Source of the DNA: Candidatus Bandiella woodruffii
Lineage (GTDB): Bacteria; Pseudomonadota; Alphaproteobacteria; Rickettsiales; Midichloriaceae
Length of the DNA: 64,000 nucleotides
Direction of reading: 5' to 3'
Assembly (NCBI RefSeq): GCF_034359465.1
Contig: NZ_CP110820.1
Coordinates: forward strand, 434,001-498,000
In this document: piece by piece, positions 28,721 through 37,090 of the stretch
Numbering within the stretch: the stretch's first letter is position 1
How the letters are laid out: every line of letters begins with the position of its first letter
Program-made: the position numbers and the translations under genes
The notes under the pieces: generated by a model
Seen by the model: only the letters and a program-made list of their open reading frames with translations
Told to the model about the DNA's origin: nothing
The model's database searches: none

Positions 28721-29368
28721 TCAGACTTGTATTTCACATATGGAATCTAATGCTTGCATTTGCTCTAACATTAAATTTTCCAATTTTTGTTCGTTTCTCT
28801 CTTTAAAATATACTGGTAGCGAGATATTTACAAAAATTTTTGAAAAAGGTAAAGGTATCATGAATTTATCCCAAGTGTTTAATATTTTCACTTTAGTTGA
28901 AGAAAACGATACATGGATGATTGGGATGTTAAACTTTGCAGCTATATTTGTAATGGCGCTATTAACCTTATATCTAGGGCCTCTTGGGCCATCTGGTATT
29001 ATAACTATCCTTTTATTATTGGATATATCTTTGACAATTTGTTTGGTAGCTGACATTCCGCCTTTATAGGTTGACCCTCTAATTGTTTTATGTCCGTATA
29101 GATTTATGAATTTATCTATATACTTTCCATCATTATGTATGGATGTTAAAACCTTAAAAAAGCCATATTCCTGCATAATTTTAGGAAATATCAATATTCT
29201 TCCATGCCATAACGCCACGAAACACGTTTTTTGTGATTCTAATACAGCTTTTGCACCATCATCAATTTCCACTTGAATTTTTGATGTTAAAAATAGCACT
29301 TTTAGGTATAAATGCACCGTCCTTGCCACGCAAGATATAAAAAAATCTAAACGTAACAAGCCTTTCAA
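28721..29368 (-). CDS. DUF374 family lysophospholipid/lipid A-type acyltransferase
   Basis: A 215-residue protein of the LPLAT superfamily, DUF374 branch. ALWHGRILIF holds the conserved His and IIPDGPRGPRY the conserved DGPRGP; an N-terminal hydrophobic stretch suggests membrane association. DUF374 genes are commonly found beside waaA in alphaproteobacteria, as here, and a role in acylating lipid A or its precursor is inferred from that link, not demonstrated. It is first of the three-gene operon with waaA and lptG. Confidence 0.85.
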   Translation of the reverse strand: MKGLLRLDFFISCVARTVHLYLKVLFLTSKIQVEIDDGAKAVLESQKTCFVALWHGRILIFPKIMQEYGFFKVLTSIHNDGKYIDKFINLYGHKTIRGSTYKGGMSATKQIVKDISNNKRIVIIPDGPRGPRYKVNSAITNIAAKFNIPIIHVSFSSTKVKILNTWDKFMIPLPFSKIFVNISLPVYFKERNEQKLENLMLEQMQALDSICEIQV

Positions 29369-29487
29369 AAGCTGCTTTATGTATTTTTTTTGCTTGGCCA
29401 GATGCTTGTATCATTATATCTGAATAATATCTTGTATCATTAACCCAAATGAAAAACTTATGTCAAGCCCTATTTTACAGATGACTG

Positions 29488-30292
29488 GGGAGTGTTTTAA
29501 AAGGGATAGGAAAGAAGAAAAGAATGTGATATAAGGAGAGGGAAGGAAAAAAAAGAAAGGGAAAAATGGAGAAAATAGAATGTAAATATTGCAAAGGGAA
29601 AGGGGTATCAAAAAATGGATATGCAAGGAAAAAGCAGAGATACAAATGTAAGAGTTGTAATAAAAACTTTACAGAAGGAGATGGTAGGAAGAATTGGAAA
29701 TATGGTAATAAAGAGAGGAGCATGGTGATAAAGATGTATCTAAATAACTGCGGAATTAGGAGGATAGCTCACATATTAAATATCCCGTTAAGTACAGTAT
29801 TTTATTGGATCAAACAAGCAGGGAAAGTAGTAGATGAGATGGTGACGAATCAAAAGATAGAGGGAGATAAGAGGCGTATAGAGATATTAGAGATGGATGA
29901 GCTATATACATACGTCAAAAAAAAGAGAATAAAACAAGAATATGGACTGCTGTCGATAGGGACAGATTCAAAACTGTTGCGTTTAAAGTAGGTTCAGGTG
30001 ATAAAGAAAATTACGTAGATTTAGCTCGTGAGCTAGGAGAAAAATACCAAATTCGTTATATGTGTACAGATGGGTATGAGGTCTATTGTCATTATAAAAT
30101 TGCTCAAATACATCTGCAGACAAAGTCTGAAACTTGTTTGGTTGAGAGCTTCAATTCCTCCTTAAGGGATATGCTTGCTAGATTAAATCGCAAGACTAAA
30201 CGCTTTAGCAAGTGTTCTGAAATGCTAAGATTATCCCTTGTTTTATTTTTTAACAAAGCTTTAGCTCTTTCTATCTATTTATGAACACTCCC
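29488..30292 (+). mobile_element. IS1-D element (805 bp), copy 2
   Basis: Same ends and length as copy 1, flanked by the perfect duplication GATGACTG (29480-29487 and 30293-30300). Confidence 0.97.
29566..30284 (+). CDS. IS1-family transposase of the IS1-D type, by -1 frameshift
   Basis: The first frame is 29566-29991 and the -1 frame ends at 30284, with the A8G slippery run between. The translation is identical to copy 1, suggesting recent movement. Confidence 0.92.
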
Positions 30293-30329
30293 GATGACTG
30301 CTATTACGCTGCCTGCAAAATTACTTATA

Positions 30330-30371
30330 TACCAAGATTTACTACTTTCCCCTGTTTTCTAGGATGGGGGA
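30330..30371. other. GC-rich hairpin downstream of nuoI
   Basis: TTTCCCC and GGGGGAAA form a stem with a loop of about 14 nt. No T-run follows on the minus strand, so it is only a possible nuoI terminator. Confidence 0.3.
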
Positions 30372-30420
30372 AACATAAAACTCTCGGATAACAGTATACT
30401 GTCCAATGAGCCCATTATTA

Positions 30421-30927
30421 TCAAGGTTTAACACACGACTTAATGTTGTTAGAAATCACATCTTCCCATACTTTTCCATTATCCAACAATTTTTCTTTAC
30501 TGCATAACAATTCAGCATGGCTTTCTGTTGCGTACTCAAAGTTTGGCCCTTCAACAATTGCATCAACTGGACAAGCCTCCTGACATAAACCACAATAAAT
30601 GCACTTAGTCATATCAATATCATACTTTGTAGTTCGCCTACTTCCATCATTCCTTGCTTGGGCTTCTATTGTGATGGCTTGAGCAGGACAAATTGCTTCG
30701 CATAACTTGCAAGCAATACAACGCTCCTCACCGTTTTTATACTTCCTTAAAGCATGTTCTCCCCTAAATCTTGGGCTTATGTAACCTTTTTCAAATGGGT
30801 AATTCAAAGTAACCTTTCTCTTAAAAAGATATGTCAAGGTAACCCACATACCTTTGAGAATCTCAAATAACAAGAAGGACTTTATATATAATTTTAATGG
30901 ACGAATCATTCTATTTACAATGCTCAT
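30421..30927 (-). CDS. nuoI: NADH-quinone oxidoreductase subunit I
   Basis: A 168-residue ferredoxin-like subunit of respiratory complex I, bound to the membrane-facing side of the peripheral arm. It carries two [4Fe-4S] motifs, [12 protein letters not shown] and [12 protein letters not shown] (clusters N6a and N6b), typical also of mitochondrial TYKY. Length is normal for Rickettsiales. In most alphaproteobacteria nuoI lies within a nuo cluster; here no other nuo gene is nearby, and IS elements lie on both sides, which fits a scattered nuo set or one split by rearrangement. Confidence 0.96.
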   Translation of the reverse strand: MSIVNRMIRPLKLYIKSFLLFEILKGMWVTLTYLFKRKVTLNYPFEKGYISPRFRGEHALRKYKNGEERCIACKLCEAICPAQAITIEAQARNDGSRRTTKYDIDMTKCIYCGLCQEACPVDAIVEGPNFEYATESHAELLCSKEKLLDNGKVWEDVISNNIKSCVKP

Positions 30928-31059
30928 GGCATATGTCAGATAGTAGACAAAACTCTAACAAAGTAAAGAATTTAGTATCATTAAAAAAAATTTTTTTGGC
31001 TAAGTGGACTTATAACTAAAATTATAGTACCCTTGCGGTGGATTTAGTGTGGATAAAGT

Positions 31060-31212
31060 ATGAAAAAAGACAAAGCTCCAAATTTAAAAAACATGCTGGA
31101 TGAAGTGCAAAATCTAAAGTCAGAGATGTGCGCGCAAAGAATTATTGATCTGTGGGATTACAAAAACTTATGCCAAAGAGAAAATTTTATAATAGATTTA
31201 ATTAAAGAATTT
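31060..31212 (+). pseudogene. 5' end of an unidentified gene cut by IS1-B
   Basis: An ATG at 31060 opens 51 codons (MKKDKAPNLKNMLDEVQNLK and on to IIDLIKEFQ) running directly into the right end of an IS1-B. The continuation is not in the window. The peptide is hydrophilic and probably helical; I do not recognise it. Confidence 0.5.
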
Positions 31213-31770
31213 CAGAGTGTTAGCCAAAGATAGATATAAAATTGCCCTGCTCACTTAGGAAATTATTGTTATCCTCAAAATGTACCCAGAGCTTAATCGT
31301 AAGATCGACAACTTCTTCAGATTTTGAAACTACCTTTGTTTTTCTGGTCATTCTTGCAATTCTGTGCCTTGTGTTTGAGTTATTGGACTCAATTGAGAGT
31401 GTATGTTGTTTGCCAACAACATGTTGATGGCGAGGTATAACCTCTGAATAAACAGACCAATCGTCTGTGTAATAAGTGCAATTATCTCTACTTATGATTT
31501 TCCACAATTTTCTAAAGGTTGTAACGTTACGCTTACCAACCACCCAGGCAACAACTCTCTTGAGCTCCCTACTATAGGCTTTCCATATCCATAATTTGTT
31601 TTTTTTGAATCTACAAAATGCCACATCTCATCTATTTCAACTTCTCTCAATTCTTCCGGCACTGTTGGTCTTGGTATCTTTTTAGCATACAGTATTATCC
31701 ACTTATATACGCTAGTATGAGCTACTTTAAATAATTTCCCTAGCCATCTAAAGCTACTTTTTCCCATGAT
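31213..31770 (-). mobile_element. truncated IS1-B element
   Basis: It has the right end CAGAGTGTTAGCC but stops after about 558 bases at CCCATGAT, where an IS5-subgroup end begins. The first 229 bases, encoding the zinc ribbon, are gone. The flank AAGAATTT has no partner in the window. Confidence 0.92.
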
Positions 31771-31846
31771 GGGAGCGTTGAAAGATAAAATAAGGATAAA
31801 TGTGATGGTTTGATTTAAGGAAGTTTGGACCATGGTCTAAAAAAAT
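31771..31846 (+). mobile_element. terminal fragment of the IS5-subgroup element
   Basis: These 76 bases are the same as 18467-18541, from GGGAGCGTTGAAAG up to GGTCTAAAAAAA. The fragment is cut by IS6 copy 3. A second genomic copy of the IS5-subgroup element therefore once existed here. Confidence 0.88.
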
Positions 31847-32678
31847 GGTTCTGTCGCATCTGTTGAAACACATAAGAATTTTTGATATTCTGAAAGAAAT
31901 AGTTGCTGGTAATAATGTTTAAAGTAGACCCAAAATTAATGAAGTATTTTAAGAACCATGAATATGGCGCAGAAATCATTATGGTATCGCTGTATATGAA
32001 AGGAAGATATTCTTTAAGTTACAGAGAGATAGAAGAGATAGGCGGGTTGAGAGGACTCAACATAGATCACGCCACTCTACAAAGATGGGTAGTAAAGTTT
32101 ATGCCAATACTTGAAGGAAGATTCAGAAAAAGAAAAAAGCCAGTCAACGGCAGCTGGAGAATGGACGAGACATATATCAAGGTTAAAGGTAAATGGGTCT
32201 ATTTGTATAGAGCAGTTGATAAATACGGGGATACCATAGATTTTATGCTAAGAGCAAAAAGAGATAAAAGGGCAGCTAAAGCGTTTTTCAGGAAAGCAAT
32301 TAAATCTAGTGGCCAGCCTATAAAGGTTAATATAGATAAAAGTGGCTCTAATACTTCTGCTTTGAATTCGATCAATAAGCCATTATCTAAAGAAGACCAA
32401 ATAGAAATTAGGCATAACAAATATCTAAACAATAGGATAGAAGGCGATCACAGATTTGTAAAGAAACGAACTAGACCGATGCTTGGTTTCAAATCCTTTA
32501 GAAGTGCCGCCAGGACTATTGCAGGAATAGAGCTCTTGCACATGATTAAAAAAGGACAACTTGCTGACAATGACAATTATAATTCTGACTTTGATAAATT
32601 TCTTTCACTAACTGCTTAATGGAAAAATATACAAATAATTTGAAAGTTTTTGCATCATATTACAGATGCGACAGAGCC
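31847..32678 (+). mobile_element. IS6-family element, copy 3 (832 bp)
   Basis: Ends are GGTTCTGTCGCATCTGT and ATGCGACAGAGCC. The flanks AAAAAAAT and AAAATGAC do not match. Confidence 0.96.
31903..32619 (+). CDS. IS6-family transposase
   Basis: Intact 238-residue DDE transposase, identical to the other copies. Confidence 0.95.
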   Translation: MLVIMFKVDPKLMKYFKNHEYGAEIIMVSLYMKGRYSLSYREIEEIGGLRGLNIDHATLQRWVVKFMPILEGRFRKRKKPVNGSWRMDETYIKVKGKWVYLYRAVDKYGDTIDFMLRAKRDKRAAKAFFRKAIKSSGQPIKVNIDKSGSNTSALNSINKPLSKEDQIEIRHNKYLNNRIEGDHRFVKKRTRPMLGFKSFRSAARTIAGIELLHMIKKGQLADNDNYNSDFDKFLSLTA

Positions 32679-32737
32679 AAAATGACGATGCCAACTTTTA
32701 AAAGACGCGAGCAATCTAATTTCTTAAAATCTTATGA

Positions 32738-33712
32738 TTACCTATCCACCTGTAACAAATCTATCAGGCTTTTTATTTTTCTATCTATGGGGATTTCAAA
32801 AATCATCGGTTTTTGTGTTTTTGGATGATAAAACATTAATTGATGAGCATGAAGGGCTTGTCTTCCTAACAATCTAATTTCCTCTACTACTTGCGAAGAT
32901 ACAATTCCCACATTAAAGTTATAGTAAATTGCGTATTTTTGATCGCCCACTATTGGATTATTTTTATATTTCATGTGCACTCTAATTTGATGAGTTCTTC
33001 CAGTTTCAAGCTCGCATTCAACCAAACTAAACATTCTATTTTCAAAAACCTTAAGCACCCTATAATTTGTGACAGCAATTTTGCCAACAGCGCCACCCAC
33101 AACCCGCATTTTTGTTGGATCTTTTTTACATGGAGCGATGTTGGTAGCTATCTGCCCCATCACCGGATTAGGAACGCCATAAGTTAGAGCCAAATATTTT
33201 CTTTTGACTTTTCTTTCCATAATCTGGCCACACAGATATAAATGCGTTTCATTATTCTTTGCAACCAACATTAATCCAGATGTATTTTTGTCTAATCGGT
33301 GAACAATCCCAGGCCTTGTCTCTCCACTTGCGGATGATAAGTTTTCAAACTGCGCAATCAGTGCGTTGGCCAATGTGTCATTTTGAGTATTGGCACCAGG
33401 ATGCACTGTAAGGCCAGCAGGCTTGTTTATTACAAGTAGGTCCTCATCTTCATACACCACATCAAGATTAATATGATATGGCTTTAATGTTGTTGGCTTT
33501 GAATGAATAGTTAAATTTATTCTATCACCGCATTTTATTTTTTTACCACAATTTTTTTCTACGTTATTGTTTAAATAAACGCTAGAATTAAGAATTAAAA
33601 ATTGGATTTGTGATCTGGTTCTTCCCCCTAACTGAGAGGTGATGTATTTATCAATCCTTTCACCCCCCTCCCCTTCCTTCACTTCAAAACTATATATTTC
33701 TCCTTCCGCCAT
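32738..33712 (-). CDS. rluD: RluA-family 23S rRNA pseudouridine synthase, RluD-like
   Basis: A 324-residue enzyme with an N-terminal S4 RNA-binding domain (RIDKYITSQLGGRTRSQIQFLI, about 19-80) followed by the RluA catalytic domain. The motif HRLDKNTSG carries the catalytic Asp141, and ELETGRTHQIRVH follows. RluD makes three pseudouridines in helix 69 of 23S rRNA; RluC is the close alternative, but domain order and the motif set fit RluD well. It is flanked by IS6 copy 3 downstream and an IS427 remnant 23 bases upstream, so its own promoter may have been lost or replaced. Confidence 0.9.
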   Translation of the reverse strand: MAEGEIYSFEVKEGEGGERIDKYITSQLGGRTRSQIQFLILNSSVYLNNNVEKNCGKKIKCGDRINLTIHSKPTTLKPYHINLDVVYEDEDLLVINKPAGLTVHPGANTQNDTLANALIAQFENLSSASGETRPGIVHRLDKNTSGLMLVAKNNETHLYLCGQIMERKVKRKYLALTYGVPNPVMGQIATNIAPCKKDPTKMRVVGGAVGKIAVTNYRVLKVFENRMFSLVECELETGRTHQIRVHMKYKNNPIVGDQKYAIYYNFNVGIVSSQVVEEIRLLGRQALHAHQLMFYHPKTQKPMIFEIPIDRKIKSLIDLLQVDR

Positions 33713-33735
33713 AATCAGATTATAAATAACAACTA

Positions 33736-33801
33736 GATAATGTCGTCATGAGATTTTAAGCCAAAGAGATAAACATCTAATCTGAATTGCGGCAAGGAAA
33801 G
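33736..33801 (-). mobile_element. IS427-type element, 66-bp right-end remnant
   Basis: It begins GATAATGTCGTCATGAG after a TA and is cut by IS6 copy 4 within the 3' end of the transposase. The rest is absent, indicating an IS6-adjacent deletion or flank exchange. Confidence 0.9.
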
Positions 33802-34633
33802 GGCTCTGTCGCATCTGTAATATGATGCAAAAACTTTCAAATTATTTGTATATTTTTCCATTAAGCAGTTAGTGAAAGAAATTTATCAAAGTCAGAATTA
33901 TAATTGTCATTGTCAGCAAGTTGTCCTTTTTTAATCATGTGCAAGAGCTCTATTCCTGCAATAGTCCTGGCGGCACTTCTAAAGGATTTGAAACCAAGCA
34001 TCGGTCTAGTTCGTTTCTTTACAAATCTGTGATCGCCTTCTATCCTATTGTTTAGATATTTGTTATGCCTAATTTCTATTTGGTCTTCTTTAGATAATGG
34101 CTTATTGATCGAATTCAAAGCAGAAGTATTAGAGCCACTTTTATCTATATTAACCTTTATAGGCTGGCCACTAGATTTAATTGCTTTCCTGAAAAACGCT
34201 TTAGCTGCCCTTTTATCTCTTTTTGCTCTTAGCATAAAATCTATGGTATCCCCGTATTTATCAACTGCTCTATACAAATAGACCCATTTACCTTTAACCT
34301 TGATATATGTCTCGTCCATTCTCCAGCTGCCGTTGACTGGCTTTTTTCTTTTTCTGAATCTTCCTTCAAGTATTGGCATAAACTTTACTACCCATCTTTG
34401 TAGAGTGGCGTGATCTATGTTGAGTCCTCTCAACCCGCCTATCTCTTCTATCTCTCTGTAACTTAAAGAATATCTTCCTTTCATATACAGCGATACCATA
34501 ATGATTTCTGCGCCATATTCATGGTTCTTAAAATACTTCATTAATTTTGGGTCTACTTTAAACATTATTACCAGCAACTATTTCTTTCAGAATATCAAAA
34601 ATTCTTATGTGTTTCAACAGATGCGACAGAACC
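33802..34633 (-). mobile_element. IS6-family element, copy 4 (832 bp)
   Basis: Same orientation as copy 1. The right flank TAAAAAAT (34634-34641) matches the left flank of copy 1 at 3036-3043, and the IS1 sequence is continuous across the two. Confidence 0.96.
33861..34577 (-). CDS. IS6-family transposase
   Basis: Intact 238-residue DDE transposase, identical to the other copies. Confidence 0.95.
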   Translation of the reverse strand: MLVIMFKVDPKLMKYFKNHEYGAEIIMVSLYMKGRYSLSYREIEEIGGLRGLNIDHATLQRWVVKFMPILEGRFRKRKKPVNGSWRMDETYIKVKGKWVYLYRAVDKYGDTIDFMLRAKRDKRAAKAFFRKAIKSSGQPIKVNIDKSGSNTSALNSINKPLSKEDQIEIRHNKYLNNRIEGDHRFVKKRTRPMLGFKSFRSAARTIAGIELLHMIKKGQLADNDNYNSDFDKFLSLTA

Positions 34634-34675
34634 TAAAAAATACAGTAGCAGTAAATACGTTAAGAATGGTAATAT
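34634..34675 (+). mobile_element. 42-bp IS1-B fragment
   Basis: It corresponds to bases 82-123 of the element with two mismatches. It lies between IS6 copy 4 and the 549-bp derivative. Confidence 0.85.
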
Positions 34676-35224
34676 GGAAGTGTTGCCATAAGATAGATAA
34701 GATGCTAAAATGAATATAGCGAGCAACAAAGAAAATAGAAATATGAATACAGTAAAAAGATACCAAGACCAACAGTGCCGGAAGAATTGAGAGAAGTTGA
34801 AACAGATGAGATGTGGCATTTTGTAGATTCAAAAAAAACAAATTATGGATATGGAAAGCCTATAGTAGGGAGCTCAAGAGAGTTGTTGCCTGGGTGGTTG
34901 GTAAGCGTAACGTTACAACCTTTAGAAAATTGTGGAAAATCATAAGTAGAGATAATTGCACTTATTACACAGACGATTGGTCTGTTTATTCAGAGGTTAT
35001 ACCTCGCCATCAACATGTTGTTGGCAAACAACATACACTCTCAATTGAGTCCAATAACTCAAACACAAGGCACAGAATTGCAAGAATGACCAGAAAAACA
35101 AAGGTAGTTTCAAAATCTGAAGAAGTTGTCGATCTTACGATTAAGCTCTGGGTACATTTTGAGGATAACAATAATTTCCTAAGTGAGCAGGGCAATTTTA
35201 TATCTATCTTTGGCTAACACTCTG
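34676..35224 (+). mobile_element. 549-bp IS1-B deletion derivative, second copy
   Basis: Identical length and deletion breakpoints to the element at 6221-8400. One substitution lies in the left end (GGAAGTG for GGGAGTG). It retains the catalytic frame (34813-35217) without a proper start. The flanks GGTAATAT and TTATAGAA do not match. Confidence 0.92.
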
Positions 35225-35282
35225 TTATAGAAAAGATGAAAACATCTCATGGATAGACACCCAAGTCTCAATAAAAGGATAG
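35225..35282 (+). pseudogene. 3' remnant of an unidentified gene
   Basis: Directly after the IS1 derivative, one frame reads YRKDENISWIDTQVSIKG and stops at TAG (about 35280). It resembles the tail of a real protein truncated by the IS, but I cannot name it. A further short frame starts at 35288 (MSDRHWELIKAMHKSEI, 26 codons), of unknown reality. Confidence 0.35.
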
Positions 35283-35378
35283 GATATATGAGTGATAGGC
35301 ACTGGGAGCTTATAAAAGCTATGCATAAAAGTGAAATTGTAACCCCCCATAACAACTTCTTGACATAAATGGCTTGCT

Positions 35379-35405
35379 TTGATAGATATTTTGGTATGCT
35401 ATAAT
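35379..35405 (+). promoter_or_regulatory. extended -10 promoter for dacA operon
   Basis: TATGCTATAAT contains the extended -10 TGCTATAAT (35397-35405). A -35-like TTGATA lies 15 bases before it (35379-35384). The dacA start is about 20 bases downstream. Confidence 0.5.
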
Positions 35406-35424
35406 TCTAGAGAATGAAATACCA

Positions 35425-36366
35425 TTGAGAAAGTTCATAATACATTGTCTGTTTTTTGCACTTTTCTGTTTTAATGCTATATTATGCTATTCAGGCTCTT
35501 CAATACAAAGTTCATCTAAATATGCAAGCATAGTTTTAAATGCAGATACCGGGGAGGTGATGTATTCGAAAAATGCACATCATAAAAGATACCCTGCTTC
35601 GCTCACAAAGATGATGACGCTATACTTAGCATTTGAAGCTTTGCAAAAAAAGAAGCTAAATCTTGGACAGAGCGTGACTGTGTCACAAAAGGCAGCTAGT
35701 ATGCCAAAAAGTAACATAGCTTTAAAAGTAGGACAAAAAATTACGATTCGTCAGGCTGTTTATGCGCTTATCGTAAAGTCTGCAAATGACGCAGCTGTTG
35801 TGTTGAGTGAGGCAACTGCAGGTAACGAAGCAAAATTTGTAGCCCTTATGAATAAAAAGGCTAAAGAACTAAATATGCATAATACAAACTTCCAAAATTC
35901 CCACGGCTGGCATAATGATAGGCAATACACAACCGCACATGACCTGTCATTGTTGGCTTCTGCCTTGAGAAAAGACTTTCCCAATTACTATCATTTGTTT
36001 GCGATGAAGTCTTTTATGTATAAGGGAAAAAGAATAGAAGGGCACAATAGAGTGTTAAGTAGGTATAAATGGGCTGACGGATTAAAAACGGGCTATGTCG
36101 CTGCCTCTGGTTTTAATTTAGCAACTTCAACAAAGCGCCCAGAGGGTAAGCTTATTGCAATTGTGATGGGGGGACAAACTGCCAAAGCAAGAGATGATCA
36201 CATGATACATTTGCTCAATAGTGTATACAGCAAAATACAACCTAATAAAAGGCATAAAAAACAGCATATTATAGCTAAAAAAAGGCAATACATCTTCATG
36301 TATGCTACCAACTCACATAAAAAAACAAGCTCTGCAAAAATCAAAGCTACACGTCGAAACAAATGA
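35425..36366 (+). CDS. dacA: D-alanyl-D-alanine carboxypeptidase (peptidase S11, DacA-like)
   Basis: A 313-residue penicillin-binding protein with an N-terminal signal sequence (about 1-24). The serine acyl-enzyme motifs appear in order: SLTK (59-62, nucleophile S59), SAN (119-121) and KTG (about 220). It removes the terminal D-Ala from pentapeptide stems in the periplasm. The basic C-terminal tail (about 270-313) is rich in Lys, Arg and His, and lacks the usual DacA C-terminal beta domain. The start codon is TTG; no in-frame ATG precedes the signal peptide. Its stop overlaps the rsmE start (ATGA). Confidence 0.92.
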   Translation: MRKFIIHCLFFALFCFNAILCYSGSSIQSSSKYASIVLNADTGEVMYSKNAHHKRYPASLTKMMTLYLAFEALQKKKLNLGQSVTVSQKAASMPKSNIALKVGQKITIRQAVYALIVKSANDAAVVLSEATAGNEAKFVALMNKKAKELNMHNTNFQNSHGWHNDRQYTTAHDLSLLASALRKDFPNYYHLFAMKSFMYKGKRIEGHNRVLSRYKWADGLKTGYVAASGFNLATSTKRPEGKLIAIVMGGQTAKARDDHMIHLLNSVYSKIQPNKRHKKQHIIAKKRQYIFMYATNSHKKTSSAKIKATRRNK

Positions 36367-37088
36367 GTGCTCTTAGGTTGTTTTTAGCGCCATCAATTGT
36401 CAAAGACCAGCAAATTAGGTTGGAAAGGGAAAACATTCATTATCTGCTAAACGTAATGAAAGTCAAGAACCAGGAAGATGTTTATATATTTAACGATAAG
36501 GATGGGGAATGGCTGAGTAAGGTGGATATAATATCTAAAAATAATGTATTCCTGATTCCCACTATAAATATAAGGATGCCATCCAATCTTTCGAAAATAA
36601 TCCTAGCCTTTTCATTATTGAAAAGACAAAACAACAGTTTAGTCGTACAAAAAGCCACAGAATTAAATGTGCGCGAAATATACCCTATTGTTACTAAGAG
36701 GTCGATTGTACGTGATATTAATATTGAAAAATTTTATTTAGTTGCAAAAGAAGCGGCTGAACAATGCAATAGACTTGATATTCCAAAAATTCATAATATC
36801 TTAAGCATAGGTGAGCTTATTACGAAAGCTGAAAATGCCAACCTAATATTATGCGATAACAAGCAAACGTCAGAGGCGGTTCTGAAATTGGAAAAAAAAT
36901 TAAATTACCAAAATGACTCAGCGATCTTAATCGGTCCTGAGGGTGGTTTTTCCTCACAAGAAGTGGAGCAACTTAACTGTTTGGCAAACTGTTATAATGT
37001 AAGTTTAGGTGAATTAACTTTAAGGGCAGAAACTGCAGCTATAAGTGCTATGTTCGCAGTACAAGCAATGTATGATTTACATAAGTAA
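36363..37088 (+). CDS. rsmE: 16S rRNA (uracil(1498)-N(3))-methyltransferase
   Basis: A 241-residue SPOUT methyltransferase acting on U1498 of 16S rRNA with SAM. An N-terminal PUA-like domain (LRLFLAPSIVKDQQIRL) is followed by the knotted domain with ATELNVREIYPIVTKRS, EAAEQCNR and IGPEGGFSSQEV, and the C-terminal LRAETAAISAM that forms the knot. All family marks and the length are normal. It overlaps dacA by 4 bases, and gshA starts 2 bases after its stop, so the genes from dacA to pgeF form an operon. Confidence 0.94.
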   Translation: MSALRLFLAPSIVKDQQIRLERENIHYLLNVMKVKNQEDVYIFNDKDGEWLSKVDIISKNNVFLIPTINIRMPSNLSKIILAFSLLKRQNNSLVVQKATELNVREIYPIVTKRSIVRDINIEKFYLVAKEAAEQCNRLDIPKIHNILSIGELITKAENANLILCDNKQTSEAVLKLEKKLNYQNDSAILIGPEGGFSSQEVEQLNCLANCYNVSLGELTLRAETAAISAMFAVQAMYDLHK

Positions 37089-37090
37089 AT

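Larger units (their letters stand above)
29424..30363 (-). pseudogene. unidentified short frame split by IS1-D
   Basis: With the IS and one GATGACTG removed, an open minus-strand stretch of about 43 codons remains, from a TAG near 30361 to the stop TAA near 29424; it includes YISNFAGSVIAVI and CKIGLDISFSFGLM. No start codon is evident and I do not recognise it. It could be chance, or the tail of a gene removed from upstream of the LPS operon. Confidence 0.25.

Noticed and set aside
3044-34633. Classic composite transposon carrying accessory cargo between IS6 copies
   Set aside because: The cargo is ordinary housekeeping genes and the outer flanks share a split duplication; rearrangement or translocatable-unit insertion fits better.
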